Shown here: positions 1-6,584 of the stretch, one piece after another | How the letters are laid out: each line of letters starts with the position of its first letter | Position numbering within the stretch: position 1 is the first letter of the stretch | Assembly (NCBI GenBank): GCA_051009015.1 | Contig: JBPCWZ010000201.1 | Coordinates: 1 to 31,213, forward strand | Direction of reading: 5' to 3' | Length of the DNA: 31,213 nt | DNA from: JAHRAH01 sp051009015 | Lineage (GTDB): Bacteria; Pseudomonadota; Gammaproteobacteria; Tethybacterales; Persebacteraceae | Notes under the pieces: generated by a model | The model's input: the letters and a program-made list of their open reading frames with translations, nothing else | Told to the model about the DNA's origin: nothing | The model's database searches: none | Translations under genes and position numbers: made by a program

Positions 1-1178
1 CGGGTTAGTTGCAGGATGTTGCGGAAGTATTCGCGTTCAAATGCCTCGCGCGCTTCGCGAAGGGGCATTGCGTAGATGTCCGCCGTTGCGCCGCGCGGCG
101 GGGCGTTGCGCAAAAATCGCTCCAATACCGACCCGACAATGTCGGCATCCACCTTGTCGCCGCCCGAAAGCATAAAGGCGCTTCGCACCGCGCTCATCAA
201 CTCGGCAAAGCCGTTTTCATAATCGTGCTGGCACAAAAGATTAATCGCCATCGGCGTCAGATGCTTGCCGGACATGTCGGTTTGCGCCGTCAGCGATTTG
301 GCGACAAGCGCCGCTATCTCGGGCAAATCGTCCGCACATTGCGCAAGCGCGGGCACCGAGATAATCCGGCGCGAGAATATCTCCGTCAGTTTGCGGTTGT
401 AGTTTTGCTTTTCGGCAAGGGCTTCGGGCGGATGCGCGCTGCAGGCGGCGACTCTGGTGTTAATCCGCGCCGCCTCCCGCACTAGGCCGAGCAAGCCGCT
501 TTGTTGCGCCGGGCTTAGCAAATCCAGATGACGAATGATAATCAGCCCGCCGTCCGCCTTGCGCAGCAACTTTTGCATATCCACTTCCAACTGCACGCCG
601 CTTTCCACCGCGACAAGCGGCTTGTTTGGCGGGGCGAGAAACTGCGCGAAAAAAAACATCCCGCTTTCCGCCGCGCCGACAAACAAAACCGGCAACGATT
701 CCGCCGATGCGTCAAGCATTTGTTTTTTCAGTTGGCGCATCGCCGGGGTTTTGCCGAAGTTTTCGTGCCGGATAAGCGGGCTGGCGCGGCTGGCGAGTTG
801 GCGGTGCAGGGTGTTTTCCACCGCCGACAACAGGCGGCTGGTCGCGATGGGTTTTTCCAGCACTTCGCGCGCGCCGAGTTTCATCGCTTCCACCGCCATG
901 TCAATCGTGGCATGCCCGGACATTATCAAAACCGGCACATCGCCAAGCCCCGAATCATTCCATTGTTTCAGCAGCGTCAGCCCGTCCAGCCCCGGCATCC
1001 AAATGTCGAGCAGAACCAGCGAAAGGTCTTCTTCCATGCGCGCCTTCCACGCGTCCTCGGCGTTTGCCGCGCAGACGACCGCATATCCCTCGTCGGTGAG
1101 AATCTCGGCGAGCAACTCGCGGATGCCGATTTCATCGTCAAGGACGAGTATTTTTTTTCGTTTGATTTGTTGTGCCAT
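1..1178 (-). CDS. NtrX-like response regulator with degenerate AAA+ domain (partial, C-terminus off the window)
   Basis: The gene starts at 1178 on the minus strand and runs off the left edge, so about 392 residues are visible and the DNA-binding end is missing. Residues 1-120 form a complete receiver domain: acidic pair D14/D15, phospho-acceptor D58 in LLDIWMPG, S87 and K109. The middle should be a sigma-54-activating AAA+ domain, but the Walker A site reads GAAESGMFFA, with no GxxGxGK. The segment that normally holds GAFTGA is absent. The Walker B acidic pair is replaced in LIIIRHLDLL. Remnants remain (ADGG, then an FSRRI stretch), and the visible end FERDYFRNILQL is typical of the NtrC/NtrX linker before the helix-turn-helix. 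It is probably the response regulator of an NtrYX-like pair controlling respiration or nitrogen genes without sigma-54 ATPase activity. A sensor kinase gene would be expected off the window. No clear ribosome-binding site precedes the start. Confidence 0.85.
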   Translation of the reverse strand, partial: MAQQIKRKKILVLDDEIGIRELLAEILTDEGYAVVCAANAEDAWKARMEEDLSLVLLDIWMPGLDGLTLLKQWNDSGLGDVPVLIMSGHATIDMAVEAMKLGAREVLEKPIATSRLLSAVENTLHRQLASRASPLIRHENFGKTPAMRQLKKQMLDASAESLPVLFVGAAESGMFFFAQFLAPPNKPLVAVESGVQLEVDMQKLLRKADGGLIIIRHLDLLSPAQQSGLLGLVREAARINTRVAACSAHPPEALAEKQNYNRKLTEIFSRRIISVPALAQCADDLPEIAALVAKSLTAQTDMSGKHLTPMAINLLCQHDYENGFAELMSAVRSAFMLSGGDKVDADIVGSVLERFLRNAPPRGATADIYAMPLREAREAFEREYFRNILQLT

Positions 1179-1239
1179 CGCAGTAATGCCGCAAAGTGTC
1201 AAAGGGGTTTGCCGCATTCTACAACCATCGCGCCCGTTT

Positions 1240-1270
1240 TTGGCATTTTTTTTGCCGGTGCGATTAGAAT
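1240..1270 (+). promoter_or_regulatory. Candidate promoter of the nucleotidyltransferase gene
   Basis: A TAGAAT hexamer (1265-1270) lies six bases before the ATG at 1277. TTGGCA (1240-1245) lies 19 bases upstream of it and could be a stretched -35 box. There is no Shine-Dalgarno sequence, so a leaderless or nearly leaderless transcript is possible. The call rests on consensus matching only. Confidence 0.3.
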
Positions 1271-1276
1271 GGCAAA

Positions 1277-2137
1277 ATGACGGCGAAGGCGCGGCGGGGG
1301 ATTTTGCTGGCGGGCGGGGCAAACTCGCGCCTTTTTCCGGCGACTCGCGCGGTGCCAAAATCGCTTTTGCCGGTTTATGACCGCCCGCTGATATATTATC
1401 CGCTTTCGCTTTTGTTTGCCGCCGGCGTGCGCGATATCCTGCTGATAACCGCGCCCGGCTGTGCGATGGCGCACGACAGATTGCTCGGCGACGGCGGGGC
1501 TTTTGGCGCCAATATTGTCTATGCCGAACAACAAAAGCCGCGCGGCATCGCCGATGCATTCATCATCGGCGCGGATTTTGTCGGCACAAGCCCGTCAATG
1601 CTTGTGCTTGCCGACAATATTTTTTTTGGCGGCGGCGCGGCAAAAGCCGCCCGGGCGGCAAGCGCGGCGGACGGTGCGCAAGTGCTTGCAAAGCGCGTGC
1701 CGGACCCGCAGCGTTTTGGCGTTATCACAATGGACGGCAACGGCAAACCGCTGACGCTGGAAGAAAAACCGCCAAAGCCAAAGTCCGACTGGGCGGCGAC
1801 CGGCTGTTATTTTTATGATGCCGAAGTTTGTAATATTGCAAAAAGGTTGCGCCCGTCGGCGCGCGGCGAGTTGGAGATAACCGATGTCAATCTTGAATAT
1901 TTGCGCCGCGGTTTGCTGGGCGTGAGTTGTCTGGATGACGATGCGATGTGGTTTGATGCCGGCACCGCCGACAGTTTGCTCGCCGCCGCCAATATTTTGC
2001 GCGGCAAAAACGACCCGCAAGGTTTGGGCACTCCCGAACTTGCGGCATACCGGCAAGGATGGATAAACAAACAATCCCTGCACCAAGCCGCCGCCGACAA
2101 CCAAAACACCCCTTACGCCAAAGCCCTGCAGCCGTAA
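1277..2137 (+). CDS. rfbA: Glucose-1-phosphate thymidylyltransferase-like nucleotidyltransferase
   Basis: The 286-residue protein matches RmlA/RfbA along its full length. That enzyme joins dTTP and glucose-1-phosphate to give dTDP-glucose, the first step of dTDP-rhamnose synthesis for surface polysaccharide. Visible family motifs are the N-terminal nucleotide loop (LAGGANSRLFPAT), PKSLLPVYDRPLIYYPLS, the metal-site region VLADNIFFG, LEEKPPKPKSD, SARGELEITDVN and WFDAGT. The loop is GGANSR where most family members have GGxGTR, so one glycine and the threonine differ; activity is likely but not certain. No other rml genes lie nearby, so the gene stands alone. It faces the ankyrin gene, with a hairpin between the two ends. 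Confidence 0.9.
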   Translation: MTAKARRGILLAGGANSRLFPATRAVPKSLLPVYDRPLIYYPLSLLFAAGVRDILLITAPGCAMAHDRLLGDGGAFGANIVYAEQQKPRGIADAFIIGADFVGTSPSMLVLADNIFFGGGAAKAARAASAADGAQVLAKRVPDPQRFGVITMDGNGKPLTLEEKPPKPKSDWAATGCYFYDAEVCNIAKRLRPSARGELEITDVNLEYLRRGLLGVSCLDDDAMWFDAGTADSLLAAANILRGKNDPQGLGTPELAAYRQGWINKQSLHQAAADNQNTPYAKALQP

Positions 2138-2175
2138 TATATTTCCCGCCAATGCCGCGGCTGTCTCAAAAGGAG

Positions 2176-2198
2176 ATTCCCGCTTTCGCGGGAATGAC
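2176..2198 (+). repeat. dRS3-like palindrome, probable bidirectional terminator
   Basis: ATTCCCGCTTTCGCGGGAAT followed by GAC lies between the convergent ends of the nucleotidyltransferase and ankyrin genes. It fits the pattern ATTCCC-N8-GGGAAT known for Neisseria dRS3 repeats. The same 23 bases recur at 3468-3490 and, inverted, at 30921-30943. The strong stem between two converging genes could stop transcription, although no clean T-run follows. Confidence 0.7.
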
Positions 2199-2209
2199 GG
2201 GGGGTGTTG

Positions 2210-3304
2210 TTATTGGGTTGATAGGTTGCCTATTACGGCGGGGGTGTTTAAATTGGCGCTGCGGATGATGAAAGTTTTGTTGGCGTTGTTTGGCAGGGCA
2301 ATGTTGGGCGGTTGTTGGGCGGCGCCGCAGATGGGGACGGCGGCGGCGTTTTCCGCTTCGGCTATGCATCTGCCGCCCGCATTCCTTATTATTGTGCCGA
2401 GTGTTTCATAAGCCGTTATTCTTCTTGCGTTGTTGGACGCGAGCGCGCGGATGTGCCAGAAGGAGGTGCGGTCAAGGGCGGTCTCGCCCAAATTGTCGGT
2501 GGCATTGACATTAATGCCGGCTTTTATCAATATGGCAGCCGCAACGGCATCCCCCCCAATGACAACATTGTGCAGTGCCGTTTGGTCCAAGTTATTAACG
2601 GCATGGACATCCGCCCCCGCCGTCAGTAAAACCGACATTACCCTGTGCTCGCCGAATGTCGCGGCAAAATCCAGCAATGTGCCGTTATTCGTTCCTGCTC
2701 TGGCATTGACATCGGCACCGGCGGAAAGCAATATCTCAAAGCGCGCCGTTTGCGGCAATCTCGCCAACTGATAAAGCAAATAGTTGCTGCGGCTGTTGCC
2801 GACGATTATCTCGTTCGGGTCGGCGCCGGATGCGACAAACATGCTCAGCGTTGTCAAACTCATCTCCCGAAACATATTGCGGCGTCTTTCGACCGTTTCC
2901 GAAGTTGGCAAGCCGAAAACATCGCAGCCGTCTTTGACATTGCAAGAAGTCAAAAAGCGCAGGGTTACAAACCGCTCCCCGCTGTATCCGGTGCGGACAT
3001 ACGCGCCATTGGTAAGCGTAAAACCAACTCCGCTAATCGTCGCCGTCATCAAACCGGCGGCGGATTGCGACAAAACGATTAACCGCCCTTCGGCATTGAC
3101 GCTAACCAAACCGGCGGGCTCCGCCGTGTAGGAAATGGAAGTTTGCGGCGGTTGTTGCGCCGCCGCCTTGTCGGCAAAAGCCAAAGTGCAAAAGCCGCCG
3201 GCAACCAGGGCAAGGACGGCAAAAGCCGTTTGCCCGAAAGTTCCAACCCGTGCGCCGCGCGCCGCGCGCCGATAAGCGATAATGTCAAAAATGCCCGAAA
3301 ACAT
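2210..3304 (-). CDS. Secreted ankyrin-repeat protein
   Basis: The 364-residue protein has an N-terminal region with arginines, then a hydrophobic stretch (about residues 24-45, FAVLALVAGGFCTLAFA) and an Ala-rich likely cleavage area before QQPPQ, indicating export. Residues 55-125 are an unrecognised domain with two cysteines (SCNVKDGC). From about 145 to 290 come ankyrin-type units with the signatures FVASGADPNE, LLSAGADVNARA, LLTAGADVHAVNNLDQTALH and LIKAGINVNATDNLGETALD. The C-terminal 75 residues are not recognised. Ankyrin repeats bind other proteins; exported ones in host-associated bacteria are often thought to act on host targets, but nothing here shows a target. The gene is monocistronic. 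A TATAAT hexamer lies only eight bases before the ATG and no ribosome-binding site is visible. Confidence 0.85.
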   Translation of the reverse strand: MFSGIFDIIAYRRAARGARVGTFGQTAFAVLALVAGGFCTLAFADKAAAQQPPQTSISYTAEPAGLVSVNAEGRLIVLSQSAAGLMTATISGVGFTLTNGAYVRTGYSGERFVTLRFLTSCNVKDGCDVFGLPTSETVERRRNMFREMSLTTLSMFVASGADPNEIIVGNSRSNYLLYQLARLPQTARFEILLSAGADVNARAGTNNGTLLDFAATFGEHRVMSVLLTAGADVHAVNNLDQTALHNVVIGGDAVAAAILIKAGINVNATDNLGETALDRTSFWHIRALASNNARRITAYETLGTIIRNAGGRCIAEAENAAAVPICGAAQQPPNIALPNNANKTFIIRSANLNTPAVIGNLSTQ

Positions 3305-3312
3305 TGCCGAAG

Positions 3313-3355
3313 ATTATAACACCCCAAAACCCCGCTTTTGCCAAATTCGGCAAAA
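3313..3355 (-). promoter_or_regulatory. Candidate -10 box and palindrome upstream of the ankyrin gene
   Basis: On the minus strand TATAAT (3318 to 3313) sits eight bases before the start codon. Behind it lies a near-perfect 20-base palindrome (3336-3355, arms TTTTGCC and GGCAAAA) that contains a TTGGCA resembling a -35 box, but the spacing of about 20 is too long for a standard promoter. The palindrome could be an operator. Confidence 0.3.
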
Positions 3356-3374
3356 AAATTCCATCTTCGTTATG

Positions 3375-3490
3375 CGAGTGCGCTTTGCGCACTCAAAGGT
3401 TTGCCATTTGCGGCGGATTCTCCGCCGTTTGCGCTATCGCGCAAATTGCCAAATGGCAAGGGTTTGGATTCCCGCTTTCGCGGGAATGAC
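3375..3490 (+). repeat. Composite palindromic repeat, left copy
   Basis: This 116-base element has four nested or serial hairpins. They are GAGTGCGC-TTT-GCGCACTC (3376-3394), CGGCGGA-TTC-TCCGCCG (3411-3427), TTTGCGC-TATC-GCGCAAA, and the dRS3-like hairpin (3468-3490). The second and third are enclosed by the outer pair TTGCCATTTG / CAAATGGCAA. A closely matching copy lies inverted at 30921-31038. The copies differ by two bases in the first loop, three bases in a linker and a paired change in the second stem. It fills the gap between the ankyrin gene and DUF3579, and no protein in it is supported. Confidence 0.85.
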
Positions 3491-3550
3491 GAAAGGGGCG
3501 GGAATGACGGCAGGGATGGAAATGACGGGGCTTTTTTTCGCGGAAATGAC
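3482..3550 (+). repeat. Degenerate tandem array of GGRAATGAC units, left copy
   Basis: GGGAATGAC or GGAAATGAC occurs at 3482, 3500, 3518 and 3542, giving periods of 18, 18 and 24 bases. The array starts inside the right arm of the dRS3-like hairpin and appears to have grown from it. The array beside the right composite copy has periods 18, 18, 17 and 24 and also ends in a GGAAATG variant, so the array seems to be part of the element. No gene is supported in 3551-3587. Confidence 0.75.
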
Positions 3551-3587
3551 GGGAGGGGCGGTGAAACTTTGCGCCGTCATCCGCGCA

Positions 3588-3887
3588 TCAGAGATGCAAC
3601 ACGCGCACCGTCTGCAGTTGATTGTCGTCGGCGAAGCGGCTGAAAAAGTTAAACAACTGCTCGTTGGCGCCTTGCAGGCGGCGGTCTATCCATACCGCTT
3701 TGTTGCCTTCGTAGTTAACCAAACGGACCATATCGGCAAACTCCGCCGCATCTTCCTCGTCCAAAGCCCGCAATACGCCGTGCAAACGCTCGCACCAGTC
3801 GCTGGGGCGAAAACGCCCGCCCGCCCGCGTCTTGCCGAGTATGACAAGACCCTGCCAATTATCTCCTTCGGTTTCGGCTTCTGCCAT
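3588..3887 (-). CDS. DUF3579 family small protein
   Basis: The 99-residue protein carries the pattern I recall for DUF3579: GKTRAGGRFRPSDWCERLHGVL near the start, then VNYEGNKAVWIDRRLQ and FNFFSRFADDNQLQTVRVL. The biochemical function of the family is unknown. There is no signal peptide or membrane segment, so it is probably cytosolic. It is divergent from argF with only 40 bases between starts, and DUF3579 genes next to arginine genes are familiar from Betaproteobacteria. A role near arginine synthesis or its control is therefore a guess. No ribosome-binding site is visible before the ATG. Confidence 0.75.
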   Translation of the reverse strand: MAEAETEGDNWQGLVILGKTRAGGRFRPSDWCERLHGVLRALDEEDAAEFADMVRLVNYEGNKAVWIDRRLQGANEQLFNFFSRFADDNQLQTVRVLHL

Positions 3888-3898
3888 CTGTGCTAATC

Positions 3899-3910
3899 GT
3901 TTATAATAAC
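3899..3910. promoter_or_regulatory. Shared -10 region of divergent DUF3579 and argF
   Basis: TATAAT at 3902-3907 lies 20 bases before the GTG of argF, a suitable -10 position. On the other strand TTATTATAAA gives a -10-like TATTAT for DUF3579. No good -35 box is visible in either direction. The near-symmetric AT core in a 40-base gap suggests that both genes fire from one place. Confidence 0.4.
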
Positions 3911-3927
3911 ACTAATTTCGCGTTTTT

Positions 3928-4812
3928 GTGCTGCATTTTCTCAACTTTGCCGATTTGGACGCGGCGGCGCACCGCCGCTTGCTTGACGCCGCCCTGAGCG
4001 CAAAAAGCGCCGCAAGGCAGCGCGCGCCGGTATTTGCCGGGCGCATGCTGCTGATGATATTTCAACAACCATCAACGCGCACGCGGGTTTCTTTTGCCGC
4101 GGCGATGGCACAAGGCGGCGGCAGCGCGCAAATCATTGACGCCGGACATTCGCAAATGTCGCGGCAGGAGTCCGTTGCCGATACCGCCCGCGCCGTCTCC
4201 GGCGTTTGCGATGCCGTGATGATTCGCGCCGTCTTACATTCCACGGTTGCCGAGTTTGCGCGCTTTTCGCATTGTCCGGTGATTAATGGCTTGTCCGATT
4301 TGTCGCATCCGTGTCAGGTGCTTGCCGATGTTTTGACCTGCCGCGAACTTAAAGGCGGCGTTGAAGGTTTGCACATTGCATGGGTGGGAGATTGCAACAA
4401 TGTCTTTTATTCGTGGGCGCAAGCGGCGGTTGTTTTTGGCTGCCATCTGACCGCCGCATGCCCGCCCGCATACCGCCCGCAAAACCCGCCGCCGGGAGTG
4501 GTCTTTGCCGATGCGCCCGCAGAGGCGGCGGATAATGCCGATGTCGTGATGACCGATGTGTGGGCGAGCATGGGCGACGAACAACAACAACAAAACCGCG
4601 CCAAAGCATTCGCCGGTTATTCGGTTAATCACAAAGTAATGGCGGCGGCAAAAAAAGATGCCATATTTTTGCACTGCCTGCCCGCCCATCGCGGCGAGGA
4701 AGTTTCCGCCGAAGTGATGGACGGCAAACAAAGCGCCGTCTGGCAACAAGCCGAAAACAGAATGCATGCCCAAAAGGCATTATTGCAATTGCTTTTTGAG
4801 GAGGGCAAATGA
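3928..4812 (+). CDS. argF: Ornithine carbamoyltransferase
   Basis: This enzyme makes citrulline from ornithine and carbamoyl phosphate in arginine synthesis. The 294-residue protein has the carbamoyl-phosphate site STRTR (residues 49-53) after FQQP, then HPCQ (127-130) in the second part of that site, and the ornithine/active-site motif HCLPAHRGEEV near the C-terminus. The start is a GTG giving LHFLNFADLD, matching the family's usual beginning. No ATG upstream fits, and there is no clear ribosome-binding site. At 294 residues it is slightly shorter than the usual 300-335, but no domain is missing. Its last codons overlap the argG start (ATGA), so the two are translationally coupled. Confidence 0.96.
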   Translation: MLHFLNFADLDAAAHRRLLDAALSAKSAARQRAPVFAGRMLLMIFQQPSTRTRVSFAAAMAQGGGSAQIIDAGHSQMSRQESVADTARAVSGVCDAVMIRAVLHSTVAEFARFSHCPVINGLSDLSHPCQVLADVLTCRELKGGVEGLHIAWVGDCNNVFYSWAQAAVVFGCHLTAACPPAYRPQNPPPGVVFADAPAEAADNADVVMTDVWASMGDEQQQQNRAKAFAGYSVNHKVMAAAKKDAIFLHCLPAHRGEEVSAEVMDGKQSAVWQQAENRMHAQKALLQLLFEEGK

Positions 4813-6038
4813 TGAACACGGAAGCGGGTGCCAAAGCGGGCGCGGTCAAAAAAGCGGTGCTTGCCTATTCCGGCGGCTTGGATACTTCGGTCATCCTGTT
4901 GTGGCTGCGCGAGGAATACAACTGCGAAGTTGTCGCCTTTACCGCCGATATCGGGCAGGGCGAAGAAACCGAAACCGCCCGCCAAAAAGCCCTGCAGTTT
5001 GGCGCGGTTGAAGCGCGGGTGGAAGATCTGCGCGAGGTTTTCGCCCGCGATTATGTCTTTCCGATGCTGCGCGCCAATGCGGTTTATGAACACGGCTATC
5101 TCCTCGGCACCAGTATCGCCCGCCCGCTGATAGCAAAACGGCAAGCGGAAATAGCCCGGCAAACCGGCGCCGATGCGCTCGCACACGGCGCAACCGGCAA
5201 GGGCAACGACCAGGTGCGTTTTGAACTCGCCTTTTTGGCGCTGGCGCCCGATGTCAAAGTTATCGCCCCGTGGCGCGAATGGCAGTTGTCTTCGCGGCAA
5301 AAACTGATGGATTATGCCCGCGCCCGCAATGTGCCGATTGAAGAAAAACGCGGCAAAAGTGCGCCCTACAGTATGGATGCCAATTTGCTGCATATCTCCT
5401 ACGAAGGCGGCGAACTGGAAGATCCCGCCGCGCCGCCGTCCGCCGATATGTGGCGGCGGACAAGGGCAATCCTTGATGCGCCGGATGACGGCGAGGAAGT
5501 GCGCATTACCTTTTTGCATGGCGACCCGGTCGGCGTCAATGGCAAAACATTGACGGCGGCGCAAATGATAGAAACGCTGAATGTCATCGGCGGCAAACAC
5601 GGCATCGGCAGGGCGGATATTGTCGAAAACCGCTATGTCGGGCTGAAATCGCGCGGTTGTTATGAAACACCGGGCGGCGATATTTTGCACACCGCCCGCC
5701 GCGCGTTGGAGACGATAACGCTTGACCGGGAAGTTATGCACCTGCGCGCCGAACTGATGCCAAAATACGCCGCGCTGGTTTATAACGGCTATTGGTGGAG
5801 TCCGGAACGCCAACTTCTGCAGAGGTTGTTTGACGAATCGCAACTGCCGGTTTGCGGCGAAGTGCGCCTGTTGCTGCAAAAGGGCAGGGCGATAGTTATC
5901 GGGCGCGAATCGGACAACTCGCTATACGACCAAACCGCGGCGACTTTTGAAGAAGACGCCGGTGCCTTTGACCAGCGGGACGCCGAAGGTTTCATCCGCC
6001 TGAACGCCCTCCGCCTCCGCCAATCGGCAAAGCGCTAA
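4809..6038 (+). CDS. argG: Argininosuccinate synthase
   Basis: This enzyme joins citrulline and aspartate with ATP to form argininosuccinate, the next step after argF. The 409-residue protein begins with the ATP pyrophosphatase loop AYSGGLDTS and contains GQGEETE, the substrate-binding region ARPLIAKRQ, HGATGKGNDQVRFE and EKRGKSAPYSMDANLLH, all typical. The sequence reads ATGATG; either ATG (4809 or 4812) is possible, with GAGGAGGG just upstream as ribosome-binding site. It overlaps argF by four bases. argH is not in the window. Confidence 0.97.
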   Translation: MMNTEAGAKAGAVKKAVLAYSGGLDTSVILLWLREEYNCEVVAFTADIGQGEETETARQKALQFGAVEARVEDLREVFARDYVFPMLRANAVYEHGYLLGTSIARPLIAKRQAEIARQTGADALAHGATGKGNDQVRFELAFLALAPDVKVIAPWREWQLSSRQKLMDYARARNVPIEEKRGKSAPYSMDANLLHISYEGGELEDPAAPPSADMWRRTRAILDAPDDGEEVRITFLHGDPVGVNGKTLTAAQMIETLNVIGGKHGIGRADIVENRYVGLKSRGCYETPGGDILHTARRALETITLDREVMHLRAELMPKYAALVYNGYWWSPERQLLQRLFDESQLPVCGEVRLLLQKGRAIVIGRESDNSLYDQTAATFEEDAGAFDQRDAEGFIRLNALRLRQSAKR

Positions 6039-6045
6039 CTTCCCC

Positions 6046-6099
6046 GCCCGTTGTTTTATAACATCGCGTCCGCGCGGTAATAACGGGGGGGGAGGATGG
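6046..6099. terminator. Weak hairpin between convergent argG and the HxlR gene
   Basis: The 77-base gap holds a GC-rich imperfect inverted repeat. CCCCGCCCGTT near 6045-6055 can pair with AACGGGGGGG near 6084-6093, and a smaller inner palindrome lies around CGCGTCCGCGCG. It lies between two converging genes and may end both transcripts. There is no long T-run, so the call is tentative. Confidence 0.3.
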
Positions 6100-6115
6100 C
6101 AAGGGGATAAAAACC

Positions 6116-6445
6116 CTAATCACCAATTTGTGTTTTGCCCCACTTGCCCATTACCCTCAGCACCGGCAGCAAACTCACACCCAGAGGCGTCGGCGTGTAT
6201 TCCACTCTCGGCGGCACTTCGGCATAAACTTTTCTTTTCAGAAAGCCGTTGGTTTCCAACTCGCGCAATTCTTTGGTCAGCGCCTGACGGCTGATGCCGC
6301 TCAGTTGCCGCAGCAACTCGCCGAACCGGTTGGCTCCGGCGAGCGTCTGATGCATTATCAGAATTTTCCATTTGCCCCGGATCTTGTTGGCGCAATAGAC
6401 GACATAGCACCGCTCCGGCACGCTTGTGGCATTTTTTCTTTGCAT
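6116..6445 (-). CDS. HxlR/MarR-like winged-helix transcriptional regulator
   Basis: The 109-residue protein is the size of a single HxlR domain. It has the family's conserved N-terminal cysteine (C13) before VVYCANKIRGKWKILIMHQ, then FGELLRQLSGISRQALTKEL (recognition helix), LETNGFLKRKVYAEVPPRVEYTPT (wing) and LLPVL. Such proteins bind DNA as dimers, and some sense reactive aldehydes or oxidants through the cysteine. AGGAGG lies just before the ATG. It is divergent from the dioxygenase-transporter pair and most likely controls that pair and itself from the roughly 140-base gap. The ligand cannot be read from the sequence. Confidence 0.9.
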   Translation of the reverse strand: MQRKNATSVPERCYVVYCANKIRGKWKILIMHQTLAGANRFGELLRQLSGISRQALTKELRELETNGFLKRKVYAEVPPRVEYTPTPLGVSLLPVLRVMGKWGKTQIGD

Positions 6446-6584
6446 ATTTTCCTCCTTTGGTCAAATTTCTGTGCCTAAGTCATATTATAACAACTATTGG
6501 CGCGCGACGGTGCGCCGGGATGTACTATTGACATCGCCCGTGCATCGCAACAATGGCGCCGCCGGAAAAACACTTATTTGGTAC
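6446..6584 (+). promoter_or_regulatory. Divergent control region of HxlR and the dioxygenase operon
   Basis: The gap starts with an AT-rich stretch (GTCATATTATAACAAC, about 6478-6493) able to supply -10 elements for the regulator. Closer to the dioxygenase, a perfect TTGACA (6528-6533) is followed 17 bases later by CAATGG (6551-6556), a poor -10. That would give a leader of about 20 bases before the ATG at 6585. The weak -10 suggests an activated or tightly regulated promoter. The HxlR binding site was not identified. Confidence 0.35.

Noticed and set aside
640..670. Possible frameshift in the NtrX-like gene at a run of eight T (minus strand)
   Set aside because: Counting the run carefully keeps one open frame on both sides, so no frameshift is needed.
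528..1380. Plus-strand open frames of 250 and 281 codons
   Set aside because: They lie antisense to the NtrX-like regulator, which reads through to the left edge with an intact receiver domain.
3482..3550. CRISPR-like array
   Set aside because: The units are about 9 bases with 9-15 base gaps that are themselves related; no typical repeat or spacer lengths and no cas genes.
4629..5879. 416-codon open frame on the minus strand
   Set aside because: It is the antisense shadow of argF/argG, whose motifs are unmistakable.
6426..6584. N-terminal extension of the dioxygenase
   Set aside because: It would overlap the HxlR start and its ribosome-binding site and has no family similarity.
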